Positions 33,310-41,633 are shown, numbered from the stretch's first letter. The stretch: DNA of 64,000 bases from Arenibacter sp. 6A1 (GCF_012272855.1 NZ_JAAXCQ010000008.1:186001-250000); one strand, 5' to 3'. The notes: a model not told the origin generated them from the letters alone. A program made the numbers and translations.

Positions 33310-33405
33310 CCCCTTTTCGGGGAATGCCAAAAGGGATGTCCCTTTTGGCCGTGTTGCTGTTGCTGGTATTTCCCAGGCCCAAGATAGTAGTCCTTGGCTT
33401 GGGAA
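33310..33405 (-). other. Three tandem hairpins in the spacer before arsS
   Basis: CCCC (33310-33313)/GGGG (33319-33322); GCCAAAAGGGA (33326-33336)/TCCCTTTTGGC (33339-33349), a perfect 11-bp stem; and an imperfect stem TTCCCA..GCC..AAG (33370-33383) with CTTGGCTTGGGAA (33393-33405). They fill the 128-bp spacer between the peroxidase-like gene and arsS. Confidence 0.7.
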
Positions 33406-33412
33406 GGCGTCT

Positions 33413-33748
33413 TTACATAGACAGCTTATCGTACTTTTTCATCATTTGTACCCCATGTACCAAGGTAGCCCCGCTTTCAATGGCCGCTCCTACGTGTACA
33501 GATTCCATCATTTCTTCCTTGGTAATGCCTCTTTGCAAGCCGTCCTTGGTATAGGCATCTATGCAATAGGGACATTTTACCACATGCGCCACCGCCAGGG
33601 CGATCAACGATTTTTCGCGGGCACTAAGCGCCCCTTCTTCAAATACTTTTCCGTAATAGTCAAAAAATTTGCTCCCCAGTTCCTCGCTCCATTCAGAGAT
33701 TTTACCGAATTTTCGTAAATCTGCCGGATCGTAATATGTGTCTGCCAT
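33413..33748 (-). CDS. Arsenosugar-associated AhpD/CMD-like protein
   Basis: 111 aa. The carboxymuconolactone-decarboxylase/AhpD motif with its Cys pair is VVKCPYCIDAYTKDGLQRG (about residues 57-75), and HVGAAIESGATLVHG follows. This matches the arsenosugar biosynthesis-associated peroxidase-like family found beside arsS. CxxC proteins of this fold reduce peroxides or disulfides; the exact reaction in this pathway is not known. ATG start at 33748. Confidence 0.9.
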   Translation of the reverse strand: MADTYYDPADLRKFGKISEWSEELGSKFFDYYGKVFEEGALSAREKSLIALAVAHVVKCPYCIDAYTKDGLQRGITKEEMMESVHVGAAIESGATLVHGVQMMKKYDKLSM

Positions 33749-33941
33749 GTTATAAATATGTATTAAATAGGTATATAATTAAAGGATGTTATCCCTGTTT
33801 TTGTTCCATAACCGTACCCCTTGTTCTTCTAAAAACAAGGAAATACAATAACTACATGCCCGTGCAATAGGCGGTAGTCCTTTGGTAATGCTATTGGATG
33901 TTTAGGTGGTTGTTCGCCTCAAAAAGTATTGGGCAACCTTC

Positions 33942-34643
33942 CTATAAGAAGGCCCTTCCCAGCCTGGGAGACCCCTTATTGTAGTATTGGTTAGAAAAGA
34001 TAGTATTCTTCCCCTGAGGCCTGTGAAATATGGCCTTCCCCGTGCTGTGCAATAAGGAAATTAGCAGCTGTACAATTCTACCTCCGCTACAAGAGGCTTC
34101 CCTGATAAGGCGTTTTAGATCGTCCCAGCGATCTAGGTCCAATAAAGGGCGGAGCCTTACAACAGAAGTTTGTGTCTTGGCAATAAGGGCCGTAATTTGG
34201 GTGGCCACCGATTTGGTCTGCCATGGCAAGGCCAAAAAGCTATGGGCATTAAAACAAGATTTCTGTAGGCCCATCAGGTAAAATCCACCGTCTTTGGAGG
34301 GTCCAAGTATAAAATGGCCTTCGTCTAGCTGCTTGGCCGCCTGTACAATATCCGAGGCCCTCAGCAAGGGCGCATCGTTCCCAATAGTGATCAGTTGGGT
34401 AAAGCCCATGTTAAAAACGGAGGCAATGGCATGTACAAAACGTTCCCCAAAACTAGCCCCTCTCTGCTCCTTTTCCGTAAAATGAAAATAGGGCAGCTTG
34501 GTTTTTTTTACCGTTTTCAGGGTATGTTGGCTCAAAGCCTCAAAAATAACGGCACCATGCTGTAGGGGTTTATGCTTCATTTCCTCTTGGGAAGAATGGG
34601 CAAAAACCAAAATGGCGGTACTATGTAAGGCAGTTCGGGGCAT
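33942..34643 (-). CDS. TIGR04282-type arsenosugar glycosyltransferase (DUF2064)
   Basis: About 233 aa from the ATG at 34643 (MPRTALHSTAILVFAHSS); the frame extends to a TTG at 34700 but the ATG fits the family. The Rossmann-like GT-A core shows LITIGNDAPLLRASDI and FILGPSKDGGFYLMGL, both diagnostic of the DUF2064/TIGR04282 transferases linked to arsenosugars. First gene of the arsenosugar run; the 193-bp gap to the next gene holds a CCTTGTT/AACAAGG hairpin at 33819-33840. No arsM methyltransferase is in the window. Confidence 0.88.
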   Translation of the reverse strand: MPRTALHSTAILVFAHSSQEEMKHKPLQHGAVIFEALSQHTLKTVKKTKLPYFHFTEKEQRGASFGERFVHAIASVFNMGFTQLITIGNDAPLLRASDIVQAAKQLDEGHFILGPSKDGGFYLMGLQKSCFNAHSFLALPWQTKSVATQITALIAKTQTSVVRLRPLLDLDRWDDLKRLIREASCSGGRIVQLLISLLHSTGKAIFHRPQGKNTIFSNQYYNKGSPRLGRAFL

Positions 34644-34727
34644 TATCACTTCTTCTTTAGTAAAAATACGATAAATAAGGCTAGTAGTTTGGTCGGCCAA
34701 TAAAGTTTTTCCTTACAACTGTCTTTT

Positions 34728-34807
34728 GGGCGTTCCCCCCTGCGGCGGTCGGGCACTCCGCTATATCCCTCGCTCCGCTACGGGGATGCCGCTGCGATCC
34801 CTAACGC
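34728..34807 (+). repeat. Dispersed 80-nt repeat, copy 3
   Basis: Same length and order as copy 1: GGGCGTTCCC start, inner ATCCC and GGGGAT arms, and a GATCCCTAACGC end. It lies upstream of the arsenosugar genes. The flank CAGTGAACAATGAACAATTA is shared with copy 2. Confidence 0.78.
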
Positions 34808-34868
34808 GAAATTCAGTGAACAATGAACAATTAGAAGAGAGAAGAGAAAAAAGAAAAGAGAGAAGAGA

Positions 34869-34913
34869 GGACCGAGCGGAGAATGCAACGATTTGCATTT
34901 GGAGTAAGGGGCC
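34869..34913 (+). repeat. AATGCAA/TTGCATT palindromic element, copy A
   Basis: GGACCGA leads into the palindrome AATGCAA-CGAT-TTGCATT (34882-34899) and then AAGGGGCC. Copy B at 35104-35148 has the same order. Confidence 0.7.
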
Positions 34914-35103
34914 TAATCAATGTACAATAAGCAGTAAACAATTAGCAATGAAAAAAGTAATCAGTAAACGGTAAACAGCAGTCAGTACCCTCCCCCGTTA
35001 AACCGCGGGACTACCGGACGATATGATTTTTGCTACAATAAAAAGTACTGCTTCTCTCAAATGGTTAAAATCAAAAGAATCCGGCCTATTTTAATTTTCG
35101 TAA

Positions 35104-35320
35104 GGACCGAACGAAAAATGCAACGATTTGCATTTACAGCGAGGGGCCAGCCGGCGCGTTGGCTTTCACAGCGGGTGGCGGAAGCCGTCCAAAGAGCATT
35201 TCACCCTTGTGAAAGCGGTCTGGGCGGTGCGGCCGTGGAAAGTGCGTAGATTTTTAGAAAATGAAAATCAGCCTAGCGTTTTTTCGTCCTTTTTTGGGCG
35301 ATGCAAAAAAGGACAAGAAC
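35104..35320 (+). repeat. AATGCAA/TTGCATT element copy B with GC-rich composite tail
   Basis: GGACCGA, the palindrome at 35117-35134, then GAGGGGCC. It continues into GC-rich sequence with a hairpin TTTCAC (35199-35204)/GTGAAA (35209-35214) and a 10-bp stem GTCCTTTTTT (35286-35295)/AAAAAAGGAC (35305-35314). The last hairpin with its AGCCTAGCG lead resembles repeats often met in flavobacterial intergenic DNA. It may be a mobile or structured-RNA element. Confidence 0.6.
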
Positions 35321-35377
35321 TAAGATATTCAAGAAAGAAGAATGATCCTTAAAAAAGAAAAAAATCGAAATAAAACA

Positions 35378-35770
35378 TCAACTAGATTTGTATAAGGACA
35401 ATAGAAATATAGTTATATAATATCTACGACCCCGGATACATAAGCTTACCAGCCTGCTCCTGATAGGAAAATCATCGATTATTCGTGGCTCCATAAACCC
35501 ATAAGCTTTATAAACGCGGTCCTTGTAATGCTCCAAAATCGTCCTTTTTTTCTGCAAGGTAAATAGTAAGTTTTTCCGAGTATGCCTTCTTATTTTTTCG
35601 AGTACTATGATAGTTTTAAGCATCAAAATAATCCAATAACCCTTCGGGAAAAACAAGAGCCAATAGAAAGGCAGCATTAAGCTGGGGTAACTGTCTAGTT
35701 TTCCAACACAAAAAAAAACAGAAATATTGACATTGATCCTTAAGTTCTTGTACGTCAAAAAACATATCAA
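35378..35770 (-). pseudogene. Remnant of an ISAon1-like transposase N-terminal region
   Basis: An open frame of 130 codons whose second half (YKAYGFMEPRIIDDFPIR, then SRLVSLCIRGRRYY) resembles the N-terminal region of ISAon1/ISL3-type transposases, where IxDFPIRG-like and RxRR motifs precede the zinc-binding part. The first half is hydrophobic and unlike a transposase, and the catalytic domain is absent. I read it as an insertion-sequence fragment, not a working gene. The resemblance is from memory. Confidence 0.45.
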
Positions 35771-35831
35771 ATAAGAGCTTAAGTTTAATTATTACGGGTA
35801 TCTTTGTTTCCCATTTTTAAGATATAATAAA

Positions 35832-36235
35832 ATGGATATGATCTTTTTTTATATTTATTGAAGGCCTTGGTTTACCTTTTACTACTTATCCCCAGGATAA
35901 AAAATCTAGTATAAAAGCAGGAGTAAACTTTAGTGGGTTACATAGTTTAGAAGCAAAAGAAAAAAATAAGAGTAATTTTTGGAGTTACATATAAATTGGG
36001 TAAACGATACCATTTCTATTCAGCCTGAATTAGTATTTTCTTCACAAGGGGCTGCAAAATCATAAACAACGGAAAAACTATAAATTTAAATTATCATAAC
36101 ATTCCTATTCTAGCACTGTATAAATTATTTTTTTTTAAAAGGAGAGCTATTAAAACAGGTCCCCAATTTGGTGTCTTATTAAGTGATAAAAACGGTGATA
36201 CCGATTTTATAGATTCAAATAATTTAAATAAATGA
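35832..36235 (+). pseudogene. Broken outer-membrane beta-barrel (PorT-type) gene
   Basis: Three frames must be joined. DKKSSIKAGVNFSGLHSLEA (from 35896), VNDTISIQPELVFSSQGAAKS (ending about 36065) and TINLNYHNIPILALYKLFFF, GPQFGVLLSDKNG (to the TGA at 36233-36235) together match the order of PF13568-type barrels: Gxn-FSG, IQPEL-SSQGA, LNYxNIPxL, GPQFGxLLS. A signal-like start near 35832 is out of frame. The C-terminal half of the barrel is missing. At least three frameshifts and a 3' truncation show decay. It lies directly against the island start. Confidence 0.75.
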
Positions 36236-36245
36236 TCATTAACTA

Positions 36246-37349
36246 ATGATTCCAATAACAAAACCCTTTCTCCCTCCAAAGGAAGAATATGAAAAAATGA
36301 TTTCCATTATTTGGGAATCACATTGGCTTACCAATTCTGGTCCTTTAGTAGAAAAATTAGAAAAAGAATTATTAAAAGAATTAGCAGTTTCTAATTTATT
36401 GTTTGTTGTGAATGGCACTATGGCCTTACAATTAGCAATAAAAGCACTTTGCCTTGAAGGTGAAATCATTACAACTCCCTTCTCTTTTGTAGCAACAACA
36501 AGCAGTATTGTTTGGGAAAATAATAGACCCGTTTTTGTTGATATTGATTCTGATACGCTAAATATCGATGCTTCAAAAATAGAAGCAGCCATTACACCAA
36601 AAACAGTTGCTATTGTTGCAACACATGTTTTTGGAAACCCTTGTGATGTTGTTGAAATTGAAAAAATTGCCAAAAAACACAAGCTTAAAGTTATTTATGA
36701 TGGAGCACATGCTTTTGGAGTAAAAATCGAAGGTAAGTCAATTTTTGAATTTGGAGATATTTCTATTTGTAGTACACACGCAACCAAAATATACCACACT
36801 ACAGAAGGGGGTTTTATTGTTACCAAAGACAAAAAACTATTAAAGGAATTAAGACTGATGATTAACTTTGGTTTTAAGAGTGCTGTTTCTTTTGCTAATT
36901 TGGGAATTAACGCAAAAAATTCTGAGTTCCACGCGGCTATGGGTTTGGTTAACCTTAAATATATTGAAGAAAATTGGGAAAACAGAAAAAAGATTAGTCT
37001 TCTTTATGACAGTATTTTAAGTGGCTCTATAAAAAAGCAGTCGTGGGCAGATAATGCTACTATCTCGTACGCTTATTACCCGGTTATTTTTAATTCTGAA
37101 ATGGAATTAGAAGTTTGTATTGAATCACTTTTAAAAGAAAATATAATCCCCAGAAGATATTTTTATCCACTACTTTCAGAGTCTTTACCTTATGTGGCGT
37201 ATGTAAAGCTTCCTATTGCCGAAGACGTTTCTAGAAGAGTTCTTTGTCTTCCCTTGTACAATGAGTTAGCTCTTGAAGTAGTAGAAAGAATAGGGCGAGT
37301 AATTTGCAACTCTATTAAAGACAGTGCAGTTATCAGCTATAAAGAGTGA
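36246..37349 (+). CDS. DegT/DnrJ/EryC1/StrS sugar aminotransferase
   Basis: 367 aa PLP enzyme. The PLP-binding Asp is in YDGAHAFG (Asp152), and the Schiff-base Lys is Lys181 in STHATKIYHTTEGG. GTMALQLAIKAL is the phosphate-binding helix. Members convert keto-sugar nucleotides to amino sugars; the dTDP-4-keto-6-deoxyglucose made by rfbA/rfbB (encoded 20 kb away) is a plausible substrate, giving a VioA- or Fdt-type amino sugar. First gene of the AT-rich seven-gene island; its start is 10 bp beyond the broken barrel gene, so the promoter is not obvious. The next gene overlaps by four bases. Confidence 0.93.
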   Translation: MIPITKPFLPPKEEYEKMISIIWESHWLTNSGPLVEKLEKELLKELAVSNLLFVVNGTMALQLAIKALCLEGEIITTPFSFVATTSSIVWENNRPVFVDIDSDTLNIDASKIEAAITPKTVAIVATHVFGNPCDVVEIEKIAKKHKLKVIYDGAHAFGVKIEGKSIFEFGDISICSTHATKIYHTTEGGFIVTKDKKLLKELRLMINFGFKSAVSFANLGINAKNSEFHAAMGLVNLKYIEENWENRKKISLLYDSILSGSIKKQSWADNATISYAYYPVIFNSEMELEVCIESLLKENIIPRRYFYPLLSESLPYVAYVKLPIAEDVSRRVLCLPLYNELALEVVERIGRVICNSIKDSAVISYKE

Positions 37350-38794
37350 GTGTACTACAAAACTTATTAAAAAAGGGACTTATCTGGTCCTTTGTAGATA
37401 ATGTACTTTTAAAGGGGATTACCTTTATTGTAACAATTTTCCTTGCGCGTATTTTAACACCAAATGACTTTGGCCTTTTGGGTATAATTACAATTTTTAT
37501 AAGTTTAGGAAATGCTATTATTGAGGGAGGAATGGGGAATTCTATTATTAGAGATAATAAAACCACCTCCTCAGATTACAATGCCGTTTTTTATGGTAAT
37601 TTAATTATAAGTCTTTTACTTTATCCTATTTTATTTTTTACAGCTCCGATTTTATCTGAATATTTTAATAATGATCTTATAGTTCCTTTAATTAGGGTTT
37701 ATGGGCTAAGTTTTATTATTTCTGCTTTTTTTTACATACAGTATAGTATTTTTCTGAAGGAGATGTCTTTTAAAAAAATAACGGCGTTAAACGGGCCTGC
37801 CGTAATAACTGGTGCTATTGTTGGGTTAGTAAGTGCGTATGTAGGCAAAGGAGTATGGAGTTTGGTTTACATGCAGTTATCAACCTTGGTTTTTAAAGTG
37901 TTTTTTTATTGGATGTTTTCTAGTTGGACACCACAAGTAGGTTTTTCTTTTAAAGTACTGAAAAAGCATTTAAATTTTGGTTACAAACTAATGATTTCTT
38001 CCATAATGGACGCTGCCATGCGCGAAGCTTATTCGTTTATTATCGGAAAACATTTTTCCATAAAAACTTTGGGTCATTTTAACCATTCAAAAAGTTTTAG
38101 AAATTACCCAGTTAATTTATTGAGTACTGTTGTTTCTAGTGTAACATTTCCATTGCTCTCAAAAATTCAGGACGATAAAGAAAAAGTAGGTAGGCTTTAC
38201 GCCAAAATTTTAAGGAGTATGTTTTTTATTATTACCCCATTTATGGTTGCATTAATAGTTGTAGCCAAACCTTTGTTTCTCTTATTGTTTACCGCAAAAT
38301 GGCTACCGGCAGTTCCGTATTTTCAGTTATTGGCAATAGCAGGAACCCTAATTCCAATACATATTTGTAACCTAAATATTTTTAAGATTTTTAACCGAAC
38401 AGATTTGTTTTTAAAACTAGAGGTAATTAAAGTACTACTTGTTTGTGTTTCATTAGCTATAGGGTATTTTTGGGGGATTTTTGGATTGTTATATGCCAAT
38501 ATAGGCAGTTCTATTTTAGGGTTATTTGTGAATACCTACTACGGAAAAAAGTTGATAAATTACAGTACGTTAGATCAGTTGTTGGATATGTTTCCAATAG
38601 TCATATTTGCCAGTGTATCTTATTTTTTAGGTACTTATGCACTTTTACAATCAGACAGTCTACACATCATTTTTCAAATAACTGTTGGAGTTGTTTTTAC
38701 GATGGTTTGCTATTTAACCTTAGCCTTTTTGTTTAAAAGTAAATCTTTAAATGAGGTTAAAGGTTTAGGTAAACTAATTTTAAAGCGTAATTAA
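37346..38794 (+). CDS. Wzx-like oligosaccharide flippase
   Basis: 482 aa with 12-14 hydrophobic segments. The N-terminus LLKKGLIWSFVDNVLLKGITF is typical of the Wzx/RfbX group (MOP superfamily), which flips undecaprenyl-linked repeat units. The start is GTG in the GTGA overlap with the aminotransferase stop. It is encoded inside the island and is separate from the flippases at 8310 and 56174, so the island may have its own export step. Confidence 0.92.
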   Translation: MSVLQNLLKKGLIWSFVDNVLLKGITFIVTIFLARILTPNDFGLLGIITIFISLGNAIIEGGMGNSIIRDNKTTSSDYNAVFYGNLIISLLLYPILFFTAPILSEYFNNDLIVPLIRVYGLSFIISAFFYIQYSIFLKEMSFKKITALNGPAVITGAIVGLVSAYVGKGVWSLVYMQLSTLVFKVFFYWMFSSWTPQVGFSFKVLKKHLNFGYKLMISSIMDAAMREAYSFIIGKHFSIKTLGHFNHSKSFRNYPVNLLSTVVSSVTFPLLSKIQDDKEKVGRLYAKILRSMFFIITPFMVALIVVAKPLFLLLFTAKWLPAVPYFQLLAIAGTLIPIHICNLNIFKIFNRTDLFLKLEVIKVLLVCVSLAIGYFWGIFGLLYANIGSSILGLFVNTYYGKKLINYSTLDQLLDMFPIVIFASVSYFLGTYALLQSDSLHIIFQITVGVVFTMVCYLTLAFLFKSKSLNEVKGLGKLILKRN

Positions 38795-38796
38795 GA

Positions 38797-39531
38797 ATGA
38801 AAATTGGAATAATGCAAGCTTATTTTTTTCCCTATATAGGATACTTTCAGTTGATAGATGCATCAGATGAATTTATTTTATATGAGCATGTAGCGTTTCG
38901 AAAAAAATCATGGATTACAAAAAATAGAATTTTAGATAAAGGACGTAAACTACCTATTGAGATTAAAATTCCAGTAATTAAAAAATGTTCTTATAAAACT
39001 ATAAGCGAAATTGAAATAAATGGTACTTACTGGAAAAGACCGTTGTTAAAGTCGATTTATTTTAACTATAAAAAAGCAGCGTATTTTAAAGAGGTTTATC
39101 CGCTAATTGAGAAGTGTATACAGACAGATACAAGCTCGTTACATGATTACAACAGTGCTATTATCAAAGAAATTTGTAATTATTTAGATCTTAAAACCAA
39201 AATAAAATCAAAAAATGAAACATTTTTAAAGCTCGAAGCTAGTTTGTTAAATGATGAAATTATAAAACAAGAAGTTAAGTCTTTAAGAATTATTGAAATA
39301 TGTAGGCAACAAAAAGCACATACGTATATTAATGCTGCTGGTGGAATCGAGCTTTACGATAAAGCCTATTTTAAGAAGAATAACCTCTCGCTTTTTTTTA
39401 TCAACACAAAAGAATATTCATACAATCAGTTTAATATGGAATTTGCACCACACCTCTCCATTATTGATGTGTTAATGCATAATGGAAAAGATGGTACAAA
39501 GAAGTTGATTAAAAACTACAGCTTAATATAG
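38797..39531 (+). CDS. WbqC-family protein
   Basis: 244 aa. MKIGIMQAYFFPYIGYFQLI is the conserved start of the WbqC family (PF08889), and FRKKSWITKNRI and TYINAAGGIELYD are also conserved. Family members occur in O-antigen and natural-product loci, often with amino-sugar genes. Their reaction is not settled; an acyl or aminoacyl transfer onto an amino sugar has been considered, which would fit this island. No signal peptide, so cytosolic. Confidence 0.9.
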   Translation: MKIGIMQAYFFPYIGYFQLIDASDEFILYEHVAFRKKSWITKNRILDKGRKLPIEIKIPVIKKCSYKTISEIEINGTYWKRPLLKSIYFNYKKAAYFKEVYPLIEKCIQTDTSSLHDYNSAIIKEICNYLDLKTKIKSKNETFLKLEASLLNDEIIKQEVKSLRIIEICRQQKAHTYINAAGGIELYDKAYFKKNNLSLFFINTKEYSYNQFNMEFAPHLSIIDVLMHNGKDGTKKLIKNYSLI

Positions 39532-39533
39532 TG

Positions 39534-40745
39534 ATGACTTTAGAAAAATCAGTTCAAGAATTTATCAAAAGCAAAAAGGATTATTATCAACAATGGATTT
39601 TTGACGAACCTATTGTGATCAGTGCAGCTCATAATGCCGATATTAGTAAACTTCAAAAAATAATGTATAAACTTATAAAGGAGTTTGTAATAGGTTATAA
39701 GAACTATAAACATTTAATGCCAGTATGTGCAGGAGTTGAAAAAGTATTGAATGTTTTTAATCAAAAAGAATATAAAATAGGGACGTATAGAACGGATTTT
39801 GTTTACGATACCAACAATCAAGTAAAGCTAATAGAAATCACCTGTCGTTTTGCTTTAAATGGGGTGTTTTTATCTGGATTAATGGATGCTGTGGCAAGAG
39901 AAACTAAACCTATAAGTTTGCAGAATGTAAAAATAAAAGATCAATATTCACCTATTTATAAACATCTAAAAGAATATTTAAATGAAGTAACATCTATTTG
40001 TATATTAAAAGGTGAAGATGTACGAAATGAATCAAAATTATATACAGATATTCTAAAAAGAACAGGGCTAGTAGTTAACGAAGTTTTGTATACAGAAATA
40101 GATCAAAATTTTGATAAATTAGAAAAGGCATGGGTTGTAAGTGAACTTTCCTTTGATGAAATTTTATCTTTTTCTAAAGACACCTTAGAGAAATTAATCT
40201 CAGCTAATCTTATAAATGATTTTAGAACGGTGTTTTTAATACACGATAAAAGATTTTTTTCTGTATTAGGTAAAAAGGAATTACAAAATAAGGTTTTAAC
40301 CCAAGAAGAAATATCATTTTTTGAGAAGTATTATATTCCAACTTATACTGCAAATGAAGCCGAAGATATCTGGAAAAACGCCAAAGAAAATAAAAACGAA
40401 TGGATTATAAAGCACAGAGCTTTAGGTAAAAGTCAACAGATTTATGCAGGATTAGTAACTCCTTTAGAAGAATGGGCTGCCATTTTTGGAAGTACCGATT
40501 TAAAAGATTTTATTTTGCAAAAATGGATTCCTCAAAAAACAATCAAAGGAACAATTAACGGCGAAGTATTTCATGATTTTGTAACCGGGACAGCCTTGTT
40601 TTTTGATGACCATTATTTTGGATTTGGAGATTTTAGAACTTCATCTCACCCGGTTACTAATAAAGTAGATCATAGAAAGGCAACCGGTTTAATTCTAGAT
40701 GAAGAGATAGAAAATAATGGTGAAATTGCAAATTATATACCATAG
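39534..40745 (+). CDS. ATP-grasp-like protein of unknown function
   Basis: About 403 aa; the ATG at 39534 is preferred to the GTG at 39531, which overlaps the WbqC stop. I do not recognise a named family. The middle (YRTDFVYD...KLIEITCRF) resembles the pre-ATP-grasp substrate region with Asp and Glu ligands. The C-terminal third (EWIIKHRALGKSQ, DFILQKWIPQK, DFVTGTALFFDDHYFG) fits an ATP-grasp nucleotide fold with its Lys and a late acidic strand. Such enzymes join a carboxylate to an amine or thiol by an acyl phosphate. In this setting it may activate the group that WbqC adds. Function is inferred. Confidence 0.65.
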   Translation: MTLEKSVQEFIKSKKDYYQQWIFDEPIVISAAHNADISKLQKIMYKLIKEFVIGYKNYKHLMPVCAGVEKVLNVFNQKEYKIGTYRTDFVYDTNNQVKLIEITCRFALNGVFLSGLMDAVARETKPISLQNVKIKDQYSPIYKHLKEYLNEVTSICILKGEDVRNESKLYTDILKRTGLVVNEVLYTEIDQNFDKLEKAWVVSELSFDEILSFSKDTLEKLISANLINDFRTVFLIHDKRFFSVLGKKELQNKVLTQEEISFFEKYYIPTYTANEAEDIWKNAKENKNEWIIKHRALGKSQQIYAGLVTPLEEWAAIFGSTDLKDFILQKWIPQKTIKGTINGEVFHDFVTGTALFFDDHYFGFGDFRTSSHPVTNKVDHRKATGLILDEEIENNGEIANYIP

Positions 40746-40750
40746 AAACT

Positions 40751-41632
40751 ATGCACGCAAAAAAAATATCAGCAGCAGAAATGGAAATGTTGCCTACGGA
40801 AAATCAGATTTTAGAATATGAGAAGAAAGGTTGGTATGTGGGTAATTTTATACTGCCTGAAGAAATTATAGACAAGGCTGAAAAAGGTGCAAAAGATTTT
40901 TACAATGGTTTAAAAGATTATCATCTTTCTGAATTTACAGGGATTGCAGATGATGTTTTTGATGATACAGCGGTGATTAGAAATAATGAATTTGTAACGC
41001 TCCAAAAAAAGGAATTGCAGGCCTTAGGTTTTCATCAGCTTATAACGGCAACTGCTGCAAAACTAGCTCGCACAGATGAAATTCGATTGTTTGCAGATTC
41101 TTTGATTAACAAATTGCCTACAAATGCAAAAAAAGAAGGAGTTGTTGGGTGGCATTCAGATAAAGCCTATTGGCCAACTTGTACTTCACAAAACATGGTG
41201 ACAGCTTGGATTCCTCTGCAAGACGTTACTATAGATATGGGGCCCCTTTTATATATTGACCAAAGTAATCTATGGAAAGATGAAAAAGAATTAAAATCTT
41301 TTTTCTCATTTAACAACCAAGACCTTAGCTCCTTTGAAAATTATTTGTCAAAAAGTAAATCTAACCATATTAAATCGGCTATGGTTTTAAAGAAAGGGCA
41401 AGTAAGTTTTCATAATTGTAATACCATTCACGCCAGTTATCCGAATGTAAGTAATAAGAACCGTATGGCTTTAGCGATGCATTTTCAAGATAAATCTAAT
41501 CAATACCAAAAGGCATATAACGATAATGGAGATCTTATTGTTATTGGCTACGATCAAATTTGCGAAAAAGATTCAGACGGAAACCCTGATTATTCCGATA
41601 AAAAAATATTTCCTAAAATTATTAAATTTTAA
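40751..41632 (+). CDS. Phytanoyl-CoA dioxygenase-family (Fe/2OG) hydroxylase
   Basis: 293 aa. The iron triad is His135-x-Asp137 (GWHSDKAYW) and His227 (CNTIHASYP), with a 2-oxoglutarate-binding Arg238 (NRMALAMHF). The jelly-roll core TAWIPLQDVTIDMGPLLYI is typical of PhyH. These enzymes hydroxylate free or CoA- or carrier-linked small molecules. The full set of ligands suggests activity. It follows the ATP-grasp-like gene by 5 bp and precedes the GT2 gene by 1 bp. Confidence 0.92.
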   Translation: MHAKKISAAEMEMLPTENQILEYEKKGWYVGNFILPEEIIDKAEKGAKDFYNGLKDYHLSEFTGIADDVFDDTAVIRNNEFVTLQKKELQALGFHQLITATAAKLARTDEIRLFADSLINKLPTNAKKEGVVGWHSDKAYWPTCTSQNMVTAWIPLQDVTIDMGPLLYIDQSNLWKDEKELKSFFSFNNQDLSSFENYLSKSKSNHIKSAMVLKKGQVSFHNCNTIHASYPNVSNKNRMALAMHFQDKSNQYQKAYNDNGDLIVIGYDQICEKDSDGNPDYSDKKIFPKIIKF

Positions 41633-41633
41633 T

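Larger units (their letters stand above)
34701..35377. other. Repeat-rich, gene-free region
   Basis: This stretch holds dispersed repeat copy 3, a purine-only AGAG tract (about 34831-34869), two copies of the AATGCAA/TTGCATT element, heptad-like AT repeats (34935-34985) and a GC-rich composite element with several hairpins. Open frames here follow the repeats and are not genes. Confidence 0.65.

Noticed and set aside
34831-34869. Purine-only AGAG tract as a regulatory or triplex site
   Set aside because: Too short and isolated to support a role; noted only as low-complexity DNA.
34726-35352. Short plus-strand open frames in the repeat region
   Set aside because: They coincide with dispersed repeats and hairpins and encode no plausible protein.
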